A DNA stretch of 23,629 nt from JANQGH01 sp039819285 (GTDB taxonomy: Bacteria > Pseudomonadota > Alphaproteobacteria > DSM-16000 > Inquilinaceae): NCBI GenBank assembly GCA_039819285.1, contig JBCBSH010000045.1, positions 1-23,629 on the forward strand. The letters are read 5' to 3'. Below the pieces are notes generated by a model. It was given only the letters and a program-made list of their open reading frames with translations. It was not told the origin of the DNA and made no database searches. A program made the translations under genes and the position numbers. Below, piece by piece: positions 1-6,871 of this stretch; position 1 is the first letter of the stretch; the number at the start of each line of letters is the position of its first letter.

Positions 1-69
1 CCGGTATCGGCACACAGAAAACCATTGCCGCGCGCAGCCAGGGTTTCCGGTTTTTGATCTTTCTGACGG
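1..69 (-). repeat. Left arm of a perfect 69-bp inverted repeat
   Basis: Bases 1-69 are the exact reverse complement of bases 318-386; I compared them base by base and found no mismatch. The match stops abruptly at base 70 against base 317. Read on the minus strand, this arm would encode about 22 residues identical to the N-terminal region of the neighbouring trans-sulfuration enzyme, but there is no start codon in front of it. The arm runs into the window edge, so its true length is unknown. It could be a real inverted duplication or a fold-back artefact at a contig end. Confidence 0.95.
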
Positions 70-312
70 AGACAAAGTCGCCGGAGACCGTGAAGGGGGC
101 GGGCCAGGGTTCCATCGGTGCTGTTCCCGGACTGGTGCCGTCTGATGGCGAGCAAGCGCATCGGAGCCTAGCGCGACGACCGCTGCGGCGCCATTCGGCG
201 ATCAGCAGGGCAGCCATGGGGCCGTTCGAGGGCGTCCCCGGCCGCCACACGGTTGCCCGACGTCCGGGCGGTTGCTACACCCCCGGTTCCCTCTCCGCCA
301 GACCGTCGCCTT
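70..312. other. Spacer and upstream region without a convincing gene
   Basis: This region holds the loop of the inverted repeat and the leader of the first gene. Open frames here are short and do not resemble known proteins. A small hairpin is visible at 255-269 (GCCCG, loop ACGTC, CGGGC), flanked by two GGTTGC copies. I do not see the conserved sequence of a known SAM riboswitch, and no clear promoter or Shine-Dalgarno sequence precedes the ATG at 313. Confidence 0.5.
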
Positions 313-1455
313 ATGACCCGTCAGAAAGATCAAAAACCGGAAACCCTGGCTGCGCGCGGCAATGGTTTTCTGTGTGCCGATACCGGGGCGATAACGCCGC
401 CGATCCATCCATCATCGACCTTCGCCCGTGACGAAAACTACGAGCGTATCGGGCAGGGCGGTTACAGCCGGGACGACAACCCGACTTACACTGTCGCCGA
501 AGATCTGCTGAGCAAACTGGAGGGCGGCGCCGGCGCCAAGCTATTTGCGTCGGGCATGGCGGCCACATGCGCTGTTTTCCAGGCGTTGGCTCCGGGCGAT
601 CATGTGGTCGTGTCCGAGACGATGTATTTCGGCACCCCGAAATGGCTGCGCGAATGGGCTGTGCGCTGGGGTTTGGACGTCGCGTTTGTCGATACCACCG
701 ACACCGCCGCGTTGGCGTCGGCCGTTCGGCAAGGCGTCACACGCGTGGTCTACATCGAGACGCCAGCCAACCCCCTGTGGTCGGTCACCGACATCCGCGC
801 CGCCGCCGACATTGCGCATAGCGTAGGGGCCGCGCTCGCCGTCGACAACACGGCCGCGTCGCCCGTCATCACCCGGCCGGTCGAGCATGGCGCCGATCTG
901 GTCGTGCATTCCGCCACGAAGTATCTGAACGGTCATTCCGATGTGGTTGCCGGCGCCATCGTCACCGCGCGCGACGACGATCTGTGGCAGCGCATTGGCC
1001 AGCTACGCTATCTCGCGGGCGCCATTCTCGGCCCGTTCGAGGCCTGGCTGTTGCTGCGCGGTATGCGCACCCTCTTCGTCCGCGTCCGCCAGTCCAGCCA
1101 GTCGGCGATGGCGATCGCGCGCCATTTTGAAAGGCATCCCAAAATCGCCCAGGTCTGCTATCCGGGCCTGGAGAGCTTTCCGGGCCATGACGTGGCATCC
1201 CGCCAAATGACCGGCGGGTTCAGCGGCATGATGTCCTTGCGCGTGGCGGGCGGCGGCGAGGCGGCCTTAAATCTGGCGAAACGCTGCAAGCTGTTCATCC
1301 GCGCTACCTCGCTTGGCGGCGTCGAAAGTCTGATCGAACACCGGGCCACGATCGAGGGCGACGACAGCGAGACGCCCGACGACCTGTTGCGCCTGTCGAT
1401 CGGCTTGGAAGAGGTCGAAGACCTGATCGAGGATCTTGAGCAGGCACTTGGCTGA
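313..1455 (+). CDS. PLP-dependent trans-sulfuration enzyme (cystathionine beta-lyase / gamma-synthase family)
   Basis: This is a cytoplasmic enzyme of the Cys/Met metabolism PLP family (fold type I), which makes or breaks C-S bonds in cystathionine, homocysteine or related amino acids. From the ATG at 313 it is 380 residues, the usual family length. Visible family marks are the YSR motif (Y51, R53), which binds the PLP phosphate of the partner subunit, Y105 stacking on PLP, D178 in AVDNT, and the Schiff-base lysine K203 in SATKYLNGHSD. The C-terminal block with SLGGVESLIEHRA is also typical. The open frame extends up to 253, but the extra 20 residues are proline-rich and unlike the family, so I prefer 313. 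No clear Shine-Dalgarno sequence precedes either start. Members differ in reaction (beta-lyase, gamma-synthase, gamma-lyase, sulfhydrylase) and sequence reading alone does not decide which this is. Codons 2-25 are duplicated in inverted orientation at 1-69. Confidence 0.9.
   Translation: MTRQKDQKPETLAARGNGFLCADTGAITPPIHPSSTFARDENYERIGQGGYSRDDNPTYTVAEDLLSKLEGGAGAKLFASGMAATCAVFQALAPGDHVVVSETMYFGTPKWLREWAVRWGLDVAFVDTTDTAALASAVRQGVTRVVYIETPANPLWSVTDIRAAADIAHSVGAALAVDNTAASPVITRPVEHGADLVVHSATKYLNGHSDVVAGAIVTARDDDLWQRIGQLRYLAGAILGPFEAWLLLRGMRTLFVRVRQSSQSAMAIARHFERHPKIAQVCYPGLESFPGHDVASRQMTGGFSGMMSLRVAGGGEAALNLAKRCKLFIRATSLGGVESLIEHRATIEGDDSETPDDLLRLSIGLEEVEDLIEDLEQALG
318..386 (+). repeat. Right arm of the perfect 69-bp inverted repeat
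   Basis: This arm lies inside the 5' end of the trans-sulfuration gene, from codon 2 to codon 25. It pairs with bases 1-69 across a 248-base spacer (70-317). The right arm is the functional context because its reading frame continues into a full-length enzyme. Confidence 0.95.
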
Positions 1456-1659
1456 ATGGGTTGGTCCTAGCCGTTCGTCCGTGCCCGATCGGCGGATCAA
1501 AAAACACTTGGCCGATGCCGATTAGCGCGCCGGACACGCTTGAAGGCGTGCGTCAGTCACCCAAATATACTCTATAATAATCAGCCTGTATTGGCTTGCC
1601 TTATTGCTTTCACAATTAGGGCGCTGGCTTCTTTCGAGCGGCCAGCCAAAGGAAAACAT
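1456..1659. promoter_or_regulatory. AT-rich intergenic region with a consensus -10 hexamer
   Basis: This 204-base gap precedes the beta-propeller gene. Bases about 1560-1620 are much more AT-rich than the surroundings. A perfect TATAAT lies at 1573-1578, but no good -35 is seen 16-18 bases upstream. A weak hairpin (CACGC, 6-base loop, GCGTG) lies at 1535-1550 and has no T-run. The start at 1660 is preceded by AGGA at 1650-1653. Confidence 0.35.
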
Positions 1660-2646
1660 ATGCGCATATTACTAGCAGCTTTGCTCTCTACCTGCGTCAG
1701 CACGGCGGCGATCGCCGATACGCTAATCGTTGCGAACAAGTATGAAGGTACCGTCAGCTTCATCGACCTTGTCAGCGGCGAAGAAGTGGCCCGGCCCGAG
1801 ACGGGGGCGTCGCCGCACGAGGTCGCGCTCTCGCCGGACGGGACGCGCGCCGTGGTCGTCTCGTATCTGGAGGATGGCTATATTGGGCGCGAGTTGAACG
1901 TGTTCGATGTCGCAACGGCCACGCTGATCGACACGATCGACATCGACCCTCATTTGGCGCCCCACGGCATTGCATGGCTGGGCGACAGTGATGCTGTGAT
2001 CGTAACCACGGAAGAGACGCGGGACGTCGTCAGGGTCGACGTCGGCGAGGCGGAAGTTACGGGGTCGACTGTCACGGATCAGATCGGATCGCATTTGCTG
2101 GCGCTGTCGCCGGATTATGCCACGGCCTACGTGACCAGCCGCGGCTCCAACACGATCTCCGTGATCGATACCGGTGCGATGACCCTGCAGCAGACGGTTG
2201 ACGCCGACGACGGACCGGAAGCCGTGTTCGTCAGTCCTGACGGCACCGAGTTGTGGGTCGGCAACAACCGGTCGGAAAACGTCCTCATCTTCGACACCTC
2301 CGACATGTCTCGGCTGGAAAATCTCGAGGTCGGGTTTCTGCCCATTCGCGTGCGGTTCAGCCCGGACGGTGAGGTGGTCGCGATTGCCGATATCAGAGGT
2401 GATCGGATCGTGATCATCGACGCGGATAGCCGCCAGCAGATCGCCGAGATCGACTTGGCACCGGCGGGCGCGATCGCCCCCGCATCCCTGTTGTTCGCGC
2501 CAGACGGCTCGATGCTCTATGCCGGCGCGCAAGATGCCGCCCGCGTGGTCGAGATCGACACCGCGACATGGACCGTCAGCCGTGTCTTTGAAGCAGGATT
2601 GGGCTCGGATGGTCTGGAAATCAGCCCGGTCGCCGTCCAGCGCTAG
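1660..2646 (+). CDS. Exported YVTN-family beta-propeller repeat protein
   Basis: This 328-residue protein starts with a signal peptide (MRILLAALLSTCVSTAAIA) and is then made of repeated blades carrying patterns such as LIVANKYEGTVSFIDLVSGE, ALSPDGTRAVVVSY, VFVSPDGTELWVGNN and RVRFSPDGEVVAIAD. These are typical of YVTN/lactonase-like beta-propellers, which form seven-bladed periplasmic folds. The family has no single function: members bind partners, carry quinohemoprotein maturation roles or act as lactonases, and nothing here selects one. The start at 1660 is preferred over an upstream ATG at 1540 because it begins the signal peptide and has AGGA at 1650-1653. The gene ends 7 bases from the convergent methyltransferase. 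It carries no recognisable catalytic motif. Confidence 0.8.
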   Translation: MRILLAALLSTCVSTAAIADTLIVANKYEGTVSFIDLVSGEEVARPETGASPHEVALSPDGTRAVVVSYLEDGYIGRELNVFDVATATLIDTIDIDPHLAPHGIAWLGDSDAVIVTTEETRDVVRVDVGEAEVTGSTVTDQIGSHLLALSPDYATAYVTSRGSNTISVIDTGAMTLQQTVDADDGPEAVFVSPDGTELWVGNNRSENVLIFDTSDMSRLENLEVGFLPIRVRFSPDGEVVAIADIRGDRIVIIDADSRQQIAEIDLAPAGAIAPASLLFAPDGSMLYAGAQDAARVVEIDTATWTVSRVFEAGLGSDGLEISPVAVQR

Positions 2647-2653
2647 TTTACTT

Positions 2654-3409
2654 CTAGGTCGACACAGTCCCAACGGCTGACGCCAAGACGTAGATCGCCC
2701 AGGGCGCGATCTTGCGTTCGCTGATCCATGGCAGCGGGTCATGCTCATCCACCAATGGCCGATGGGTCTCCAGCAATGACAGGCCCACGGCCGCGAAACT
2801 GTGGCGATAGTCCGCATCGGCCCAGAGCACGTCAACCACGGGGTGGTCCATCCGTTCGCGAAACGCGATGCGAACGGGATCGCCGCTTTTTGCGTGCACG
2901 TTTTCCGAATAGGCGGACGTCGAAAATGAAAGCCACTCGTGGCGATAAAGCGCTTCGGTGGATTCGACAACGATCACCCTGCCGCCGGGCGCCAGTACAT
3001 TTCTGAGCTGCGCCAGGATGGCCCGGATCCGCGCCCTGCTGGTCGCGTTGCCAAGCGGGAAGGCGCTGTGCACAAGGTCGAACGCGCTTCCGTCCAGGCA
3101 GGAGAGCTCTCCGTCGGGGATCAGCGCGTAGCGTCCGGCCGGGTCTTTGCGTCTCGCATGGGCCAGCATGCTTGGCGACATGTCGACACCAAGCGTATCG
3201 AATCCGAGTGACGTCAAAAACCGCGTTGATCGTCCGGCTCCGCACGCGAAGTCGAGTGCGGAACGACCGACGACCTGCCGCGCGATGATGTCGGGCAGAT
3301 CCCTGACCGCCAGATGATAGGTGCCAGTGTAGTCAAGCCCGCTGTAAAAGTCGGCGAGATCATCATCGATATAGGGGTTTGATTCGGCCGCGTTTGTGTC
3401 CGTGGTCAA
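2654..3409 (-). CDS. Class I SAM-dependent methyltransferase
   Basis: This 251-residue soluble protein carries the class I methyltransferase SAM site: motif I ALDFACGAGRSTRFL (about residues 51-65) and, after one beta-strand, the acidic residue D76 in GVDMS, which would bind the SAM ribose. A FDLVHSAFPLGN segment fits motif IV and LAPGGRVIVVES fits motif VI of the Methyltransf_11/25 group. The substrate is unknown. The start is a TTG at 3407-3409: no in-frame ATG occurs before the SAM motif, and GGAG at 3418-3421 (minus strand) lies 8 bases upstream, which supports it. It converges on the beta-propeller gene and is transcribed away from the amine oxidase, so it is probably monocistronic. Confidence 0.85.
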   Translation of the reverse strand: MTTDTNAAESNPYIDDDLADFYSGLDYTGTYHLAVRDLPDIIARQVVGRSALDFACGAGRSTRFLTSLGFDTLGVDMSPSMLAHARRKDPAGRYALIPDGELSCLDGSAFDLVHSAFPLGNATSRARIRAILAQLRNVLAPGGRVIVVESTEALYRHEWLSFSTSAYSENVHAKSGDPVRIAFRERMDHPVVDVLWADADYRHSFAAVGLSLLETHRPLVDEHDPLPWISERKIAPWAIYVLASAVGTVST

Positions 3410-3559
3410 GCTCTTCGCTCCGGCTATCTGCGCGCGCCCAGCTAGGCAGTCAGCCTCATTATTGCGGATAGCGGTTCACGCGCCAACGCGTTCGGTTCTC
3501 GTTTGTCTCTGGCCCGCGCCGAGTGAGCGCACCGGAGGACCGACCAGGTCCTGTTTGAA

Positions 3560-3588
3560 TTGCCGCCTTCCGCAGTTCCAGCAATACT
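3560..3588 (+). promoter_or_regulatory. Candidate sigma70-type promoter for the amine oxidase gene
   Basis: TTGCCG at 3560-3565 and AATACT at 3583-3588 are separated by 17 bases. Each matches the consensus at four of six positions. Transcription would begin near 3595, leaving a leader of about 27 bases that includes AGGGGA at 3608-3613, 8 bases before the ATG. This is seen by eye only. Confidence 0.35.
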
Positions 3589-3621
3589 GTCGGCATACTC
3601 GCGGTTCAGGGGATTCTGCCG

Positions 3622-5319
3622 ATGTCCGAAAACGGCACGGGGTGCGTGACACGCCGATCACTGATCAAGACGGCCGGACTTGCTGGCGCCTGCGGTTTGG
3701 TTCCGGCCGTGCCGATGCTGGCGGGTCGCCGGGTTTCGGCTCAATCCGCCGGGGACCAGTTTGATATAGCGATTGTCGGGGGCGGGGTTGCCGGGGCCTA
3801 TTGCGCCTGGAGGCTTCAGCGTGCCGATCCGGGGCGCCGGATCGTTCTCTTGGAACAAAGTAACCGCATCGGCGGCCGGCTGCTGTCTGTACGTCCGCCC
3901 GGTATTCCCAACATGGTTGCCGAACTGGGCGGCATGCGTTTTGTGCCGGCCGCCCACCCCCGCTTGGTGAGATTGGTGGCGGCGATGAACGCGGTACTGC
4001 CCGATCGCGAACGGCTTCAAAGCTACAATTTCCCGCGCTCGGATCCGCAGAACCTGGCCTATCTGCGCGGCGTCCGGCTCCGAAACAGCGATTTTGAAAA
4101 CGCGCCCGACCGGGTTCCATACCAGTTGCGGGCGTCGGAAAGGGGCATAGCGCCTGCAGATCTCCTAGCCAGGGCCTTCGCGCAGATCGTGCCCGGCATT
4201 GATGATCCCAGCTTAAGCGCCGAGGGGCGGCGCCAGATGGCCCGCGCTGCGGTCTTCGATGGCGCGCCGCTTTACGATCAGGGCGTGTGGAACGTGTTGA
4301 TGCGCGTACTCAGCTCTGAGGCCCGTGAGATGATTGTTCAGGCCGACGGCTATCACTCGGTGGTGTCAAACGAAAACGCCGTCGACGCGCTGCTGCTGAG
4401 TTTTGAATTTCAAGGCGTCGACCCGACCCAGCGAGCCTTTGTTGGCGGCTATCAAAGGGTGCCGCAGTCATTGGCCGAGATGTTCGCTCAAGCCGGCGGA
4501 ACGATCCGCATGGGCACGGCTGTCGTGGGATGTGAACCGGACCAGGGCGGATTTCAACTGGAACTGGCTGATGGCGCAATTGGTGCCAATGCGGTCATCC
4601 TTGCGATGCCGCAGCGGGCTCTGCAGTTGATCTCCGGTCGCAGCACATTGCTGCAGCAGATCGCGGGCCTGATCTCAACCGTCCGTCCGATCCCCGCCTT
4701 CAAGGTTTTTGCCACCTTCCAAGATCCCTGGTGGCGCTCTATTGGTGGCTCGACGGCGCCCTTAGAACACGGCGAATCCACAACCGATTTGCCGCTGCGC
4801 CAAATCTACTATTGGCCACGAACCGACGGCCGTCCGTCCACCGACGGGCGCTCAATGCTGATGGCGGGATACAATGACGACCAGTTCGTCGGCTTCTGGG
4901 ATGCACTGCAACCGCCGCACGATCGGATGTTAACACCCGTCGCCAACGAGGGATCGAACTTCGAGACGTTCGTTGGCACCTGCTCCGGCGGCGCTGGAGA
5001 TTGGTGTGACCATCTCGCACCGCGCCGCCTGGTTGAGGAGGCCGCGCGGCAGCTTGCCGAAGTTCACGGACTGGCCCAACCGCCCGAAGTCGTCGACGCC
5101 GCGTTTCGCGATTGGAAGGGCGATCCGTTTGGTGGGGGATGGCACCATTGGCAAATCGGCGTCCGCGGCGACGAGGCGGCGCAACGGATCTTCAATCCGA
5201 TCGATGGCGTCCCGCTCTATATTTGCGGCGAAGCCTACTCCAACACGCAAGGTTGGGTGGAAGGCGCGCTGGAGACAGCGGATCTCGTATTGGACAGGTT
5301 CGGTCTGCCGCCGCTTTGA
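3622..5319 (+). CDS. Tat-exported flavin monoamine / L-amino-acid oxidase family protein
   Basis: This is a 565-residue FAD enzyme that would oxidise an amine or amino acid to an imine with release of hydrogen peroxide and ammonia. Its N-terminus has a twin-arginine signal (TRRSLIKTAG with R11-R12, then a hydrophobic stretch ending near VSAQSA at about residue 40), so it is probably exported folded with FAD. The Rossmann FAD site is IVGGGVAGAYCAWRL (about 51-65), E78 would bind the ribose, and GGRL follows at 84-87. ELGGMRF resembles the bacterial L-amino-acid oxidase motif. The C-terminal FAD block is YICGEAYSNTQGWVEGALETA (533-553). AGGGGA at 3608-3613 supports the start. The substrate is not readable from sequence. 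It stands alone between a divergent methyltransferase gene and a convergent AhpD-like gene. Confidence 0.87.
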   Translation: MSENGTGCVTRRSLIKTAGLAGACGLVPAVPMLAGRRVSAQSAGDQFDIAIVGGGVAGAYCAWRLQRADPGRRIVLLEQSNRIGGRLLSVRPPGIPNMVAELGGMRFVPAAHPRLVRLVAAMNAVLPDRERLQSYNFPRSDPQNLAYLRGVRLRNSDFENAPDRVPYQLRASERGIAPADLLARAFAQIVPGIDDPSLSAEGRRQMARAAVFDGAPLYDQGVWNVLMRVLSSEAREMIVQADGYHSVVSNENAVDALLLSFEFQGVDPTQRAFVGGYQRVPQSLAEMFAQAGGTIRMGTAVVGCEPDQGGFQLELADGAIGANAVILAMPQRALQLISGRSTLLQQIAGLISTVRPIPAFKVFATFQDPWWRSIGGSTAPLEHGESTTDLPLRQIYYWPRTDGRPSTDGRSMLMAGYNDDQFVGFWDALQPPHDRMLTPVANEGSNFETFVGTCSGGAGDWCDHLAPRRLVEEAARQLAEVHGLAQPPEVVDAAFRDWKGDPFGGGWHHWQIGVRGDEAAQRIFNPIDGVPLYICGEAYSNTQGWVEGALETADLVLDRFGLPPL

Positions 5320-5526
5320 TGTCAAGCGGCCTTCGCGGCCTCGAACGCGACCAAGTTTCTCGCGCCTGCGGCGCCAGTTGGTCGAGCCACGCCGTCATTG
5401 TCGCCTCTGCCTTGGGCGTAAGGTTTTTGCGATCGTGACTGGCTTCTTTCCGCAACCGAACAACATCGACGTACCGAAGGTCAGAGCCGGCGGACTTTCG
5501 GGGACAGAGAAGGCCCCGAGCCGTTA
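5320..5526. other. Intergenic region, possible decayed coding sequence
   Basis: This 207-base gap separates two convergent genes. On the minus strand there is a coding-like stretch from about 5490 to 5370 (reading SDLRYVDVVRLRKEASHDRK and onward to AWLDQLAPQA). A different minus frame then reads ARNLVAFEAAKAA to a TGA at 5322-5324. Together they look like a short frameshifted remnant, but I recognise no family. A weak GC hairpin (CGGGG/CCCCG) lies within about 5499-5520. Confidence 0.25.
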
Positions 5527-6075
5527 TCAGGCCGCCAGGCGTGACGGCTTGACCGCCGGGAAGTCGACATCGACACCGAACCCGACATTGACGTAGTTGG
5601 TGAACAGATTGAGCGCGATGTGGGCCATGATCTCGACGATCTCCTCATCGTCGAAACCGGCCGCGCGCAAGGCATCGACGTCGGTATCGTCGATCTGGGC
5701 ACGCCGGTCGACGACCTTCAACGCAAAGTCGATCGCGGCCTGGGCACGCGGGTTGTCCGACTGGCCCAAGCGGGCGGCTTCCATCGCCTCCTTGCTCACG
5801 CCGGCCTTGCGGCCGAGCATGGTGTGGGCGGACAGGCAATACTCACAATCGTTGTAGTTGGCGACGGCGACGGCGATCTGCTCGCCGAGAGCGGCGCCCA
5901 GGCGGCCTTCGCCAAGGGCACCAAACGCGCCCAGCATGCTTTTCAGTGCGGCCGGCGACTGGGCGACCGTGCCGAACATGTTCACGACGGCGCCGAACTG
6001 CGTCTTCACCGCATCCATCAACGCGCGACGCTCGCCGGTGGCGGATTCGTATGGGTAAGGGGCGATTCTAGCCAT
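5527..6075 (-). CDS. Carboxymuconolactone decarboxylase / AhpD-like peroxidase-related protein
   Basis: This 182-residue protein belongs to the CMD/AhpD fold. The redox motif is plain: E65 upstream, then C77-E-Y-C80 followed by H84 in DCEYCLSAHTMLGRKAG. In AhpD these residues form the proton relay and thiol pair that reduce hydroperoxides, so a peroxidase or thiol-redox role is likely. True carboxymuconolactone decarboxylases lack the CxxC. The ATG at 6073-6075 has AAGGA at 6082-6086 on the minus strand. It is divergent from the MarR gene, and a shared operator-like inverted repeat lies between them, so it is probably a direct target of that regulator. The substrate is unknown. Confidence 0.88.
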   Translation of the reverse strand: MARIAPYPYESATGERRALMDAVKTQFGAVVNMFGTVAQSPAALKSMLGAFGALGEGRLGAALGEQIAVAVANYNDCEYCLSAHTMLGRKAGVSKEAMEAARLGQSDNPRAQAAIDFALKVVDRRAQIDDTDVDALRAAGFDDEEIVEIMAHIALNLFTNYVNVGFGVDVDFPAVKPSRLAA

Positions 6076-6113
6076 GGGGCATCCTTTAAGGTGGAAAGAG
6101 CGTCAATCTTCGT

Positions 6114-6130
6114 AAGTATCGACTCGATAC
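6114..6130. promoter_or_regulatory. Palindromic operator candidate, AhpD-side
   Basis: GTATCGACTCGATAC (6116-6130) is a perfect palindrome with a 3-base centre. Its left part, AAGTATCGACT (6114-6124), is the exact reverse complement of 6175-6185 on the other side of the intergenic region. On the minus strand it contains GATACT, which could serve as the -10 of the AhpD-like gene. Binding of a MarR dimer here would block transcription. Confidence 0.55.
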
Positions 6131-6157
6131 GATCTAGTTAGCGCAGGCACCGTTCAC

Positions 6158-6186
6158 TTGCAAGAGAAGTTTTTAGTCGATACTTT
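6158..6186 (+). promoter_or_regulatory. Candidate MarR promoter with second operator copy
   Basis: AGTCGATACTT at 6175-6185 is the mirror copy of 6114-6124. GATACT (6179-6184) could be the -10, with TTGCAA at 6158-6163 as a closely spaced -35 (15 bases). Transcription would then begin at or near the ATG at 6193, which has no Shine-Dalgarno sequence, so the MarR mRNA may be leaderless. GTTTTTAGTCGATAC (6169-6183) matches the first palindrome at 11 of 15 positions. Confidence 0.4.
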
Positions 6187-6192
6187 CATGTC

Positions 6193-6753
6193 ATGGAAAC
6201 CGCCGAGAGCAGCACGATTCTGTTGGAGCGTTTGGCGCGCATTCTGCAGAACGAAGCCCACGCCGCCGGCCTGAAGCCGACCCAATGGGAAGCCCTGCGC
6301 TATCTGGCGCGGGCCAACCGCTTCTCGCGCAACCCATCGGCGCTGACGGCCTATCTGGGGACCACCAAGGGCACCGTTTCCCAGACCTTGAACGCGTTGG
6401 AGCGCAAAGGTCTGCTGGTCAAGAAGACGGATCATGTCGACCGTCGTCAGGTCGATATCGACCTGACGAGAAAAGCACGCCAACTGCTTGACGAAGACCC
6501 GATCCACGCGCTGACCGTTGCCATGGCCTCGTTGCCAGTCGGCGAGCAGGCCGGTTTGGGCGACGGTCTTCGAACCATGCTGGAAGAGGCTCTGCGCCGG
6601 CGCGGTGGCCGCCCGTTTGGCGTCTGCCGGTCCTGTCGCTTTTTCCGTACTGATGATTCGCGGGGGGCACCGCACCGATGCGGTCTGCTGGACGTTCCCC
6701 TGTCGGACAGCGACAGCCGACAGATCTGCGTTGAGCAACAGGCGCTGTGCTGA
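6193..6753 (+). CDS. MarR-family transcriptional regulator with cysteine-rich C-terminal tail
   Basis: This 186-residue DNA-binding protein has the MarR winged helix-turn-helix. Residues 30-60 (PTQWEALRYLARANRFSRNP to LTAYLGTTKG) and the recognition helix GTVSQTLNALERKGLLVKK (60-78) are followed by the wing D83-RR, a typical MarR DRR motif. The C-terminal 45 residues are unusual: C145-x2-C148, H161-x-C163, C179 and a last-residue C186. This spacing suggests a metal or Fe-S site, or a redox switch, that could sense oxidants or metal status. The ATG at 6193 lacks a Shine-Dalgarno sequence and probably starts a leaderless mRNA. Divergent from the AhpD-like gene across shared operator candidates, it likely regulates that gene and itself. 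Confidence 0.87.
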   Translation: METAESSTILLERLARILQNEAHAAGLKPTQWEALRYLARANRFSRNPSALTAYLGTTKGTVSQTLNALERKGLLVKKTDHVDRRQVDIDLTRKARQLLDEDPIHALTVAMASLPVGEQAGLGDGLRTMLEEALRRRGGRPFGVCRSCRFFRTDDSRGAPHRCGLLDVPLSDSDSRQICVEQQALC

Positions 6754-6804
6754 CCGGACGGGGCCAGACAGCACGACCCTGCTGGACGCATACCTGCCTC
6801 TCGG

Positions 6805-6833
6805 TTGCGGCCACCAGCTTCCCATGATTTAAT
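6805..6833 (+). promoter_or_regulatory. Candidate promoter of the peptide-type ABC operon
   Basis: TTGCGG (6805-6810) and TTTAAT (6828-6833, five of six consensus positions) are separated by exactly 17 bases. The leader of about 32 bases would contain AAGGGGGG at 6859-6866 ahead of the ATG at 6872. The region around it is AT-rich for this genome. Confidence 0.45.
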
Positions 6834-6871
6834 AAATCCATCCTACAATTTGAGAACAAAGGGGGGTCAGG

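Noticed and set aside
251..276. Hairpin flanked by GGTTGC repeats as a possible SAM/SAH riboswitch
   Set aside because: No conserved riboswitch core sequence is visible and the stem is only 5 bp.
253..312. N-terminal extension of the trans-sulfuration enzyme
   Set aside because: The extra residues are proline-rich and unlike the family; ATG 313 gives the usual length.
54..431. 125-codon plus-strand open frame across the inverted repeat
   Set aside because: Overlaps the start of the trans-sulfuration gene in another frame and has no recognisable motif.
1723..2970. Long minus-strand open frame opposite the beta-propeller gene
   Set aside because: Arginine/histidine/aspartate-rich sequence with no family motif; the plus strand has a signal peptide and clear propeller repeats, so this is a shadow of GC-rich codon use.
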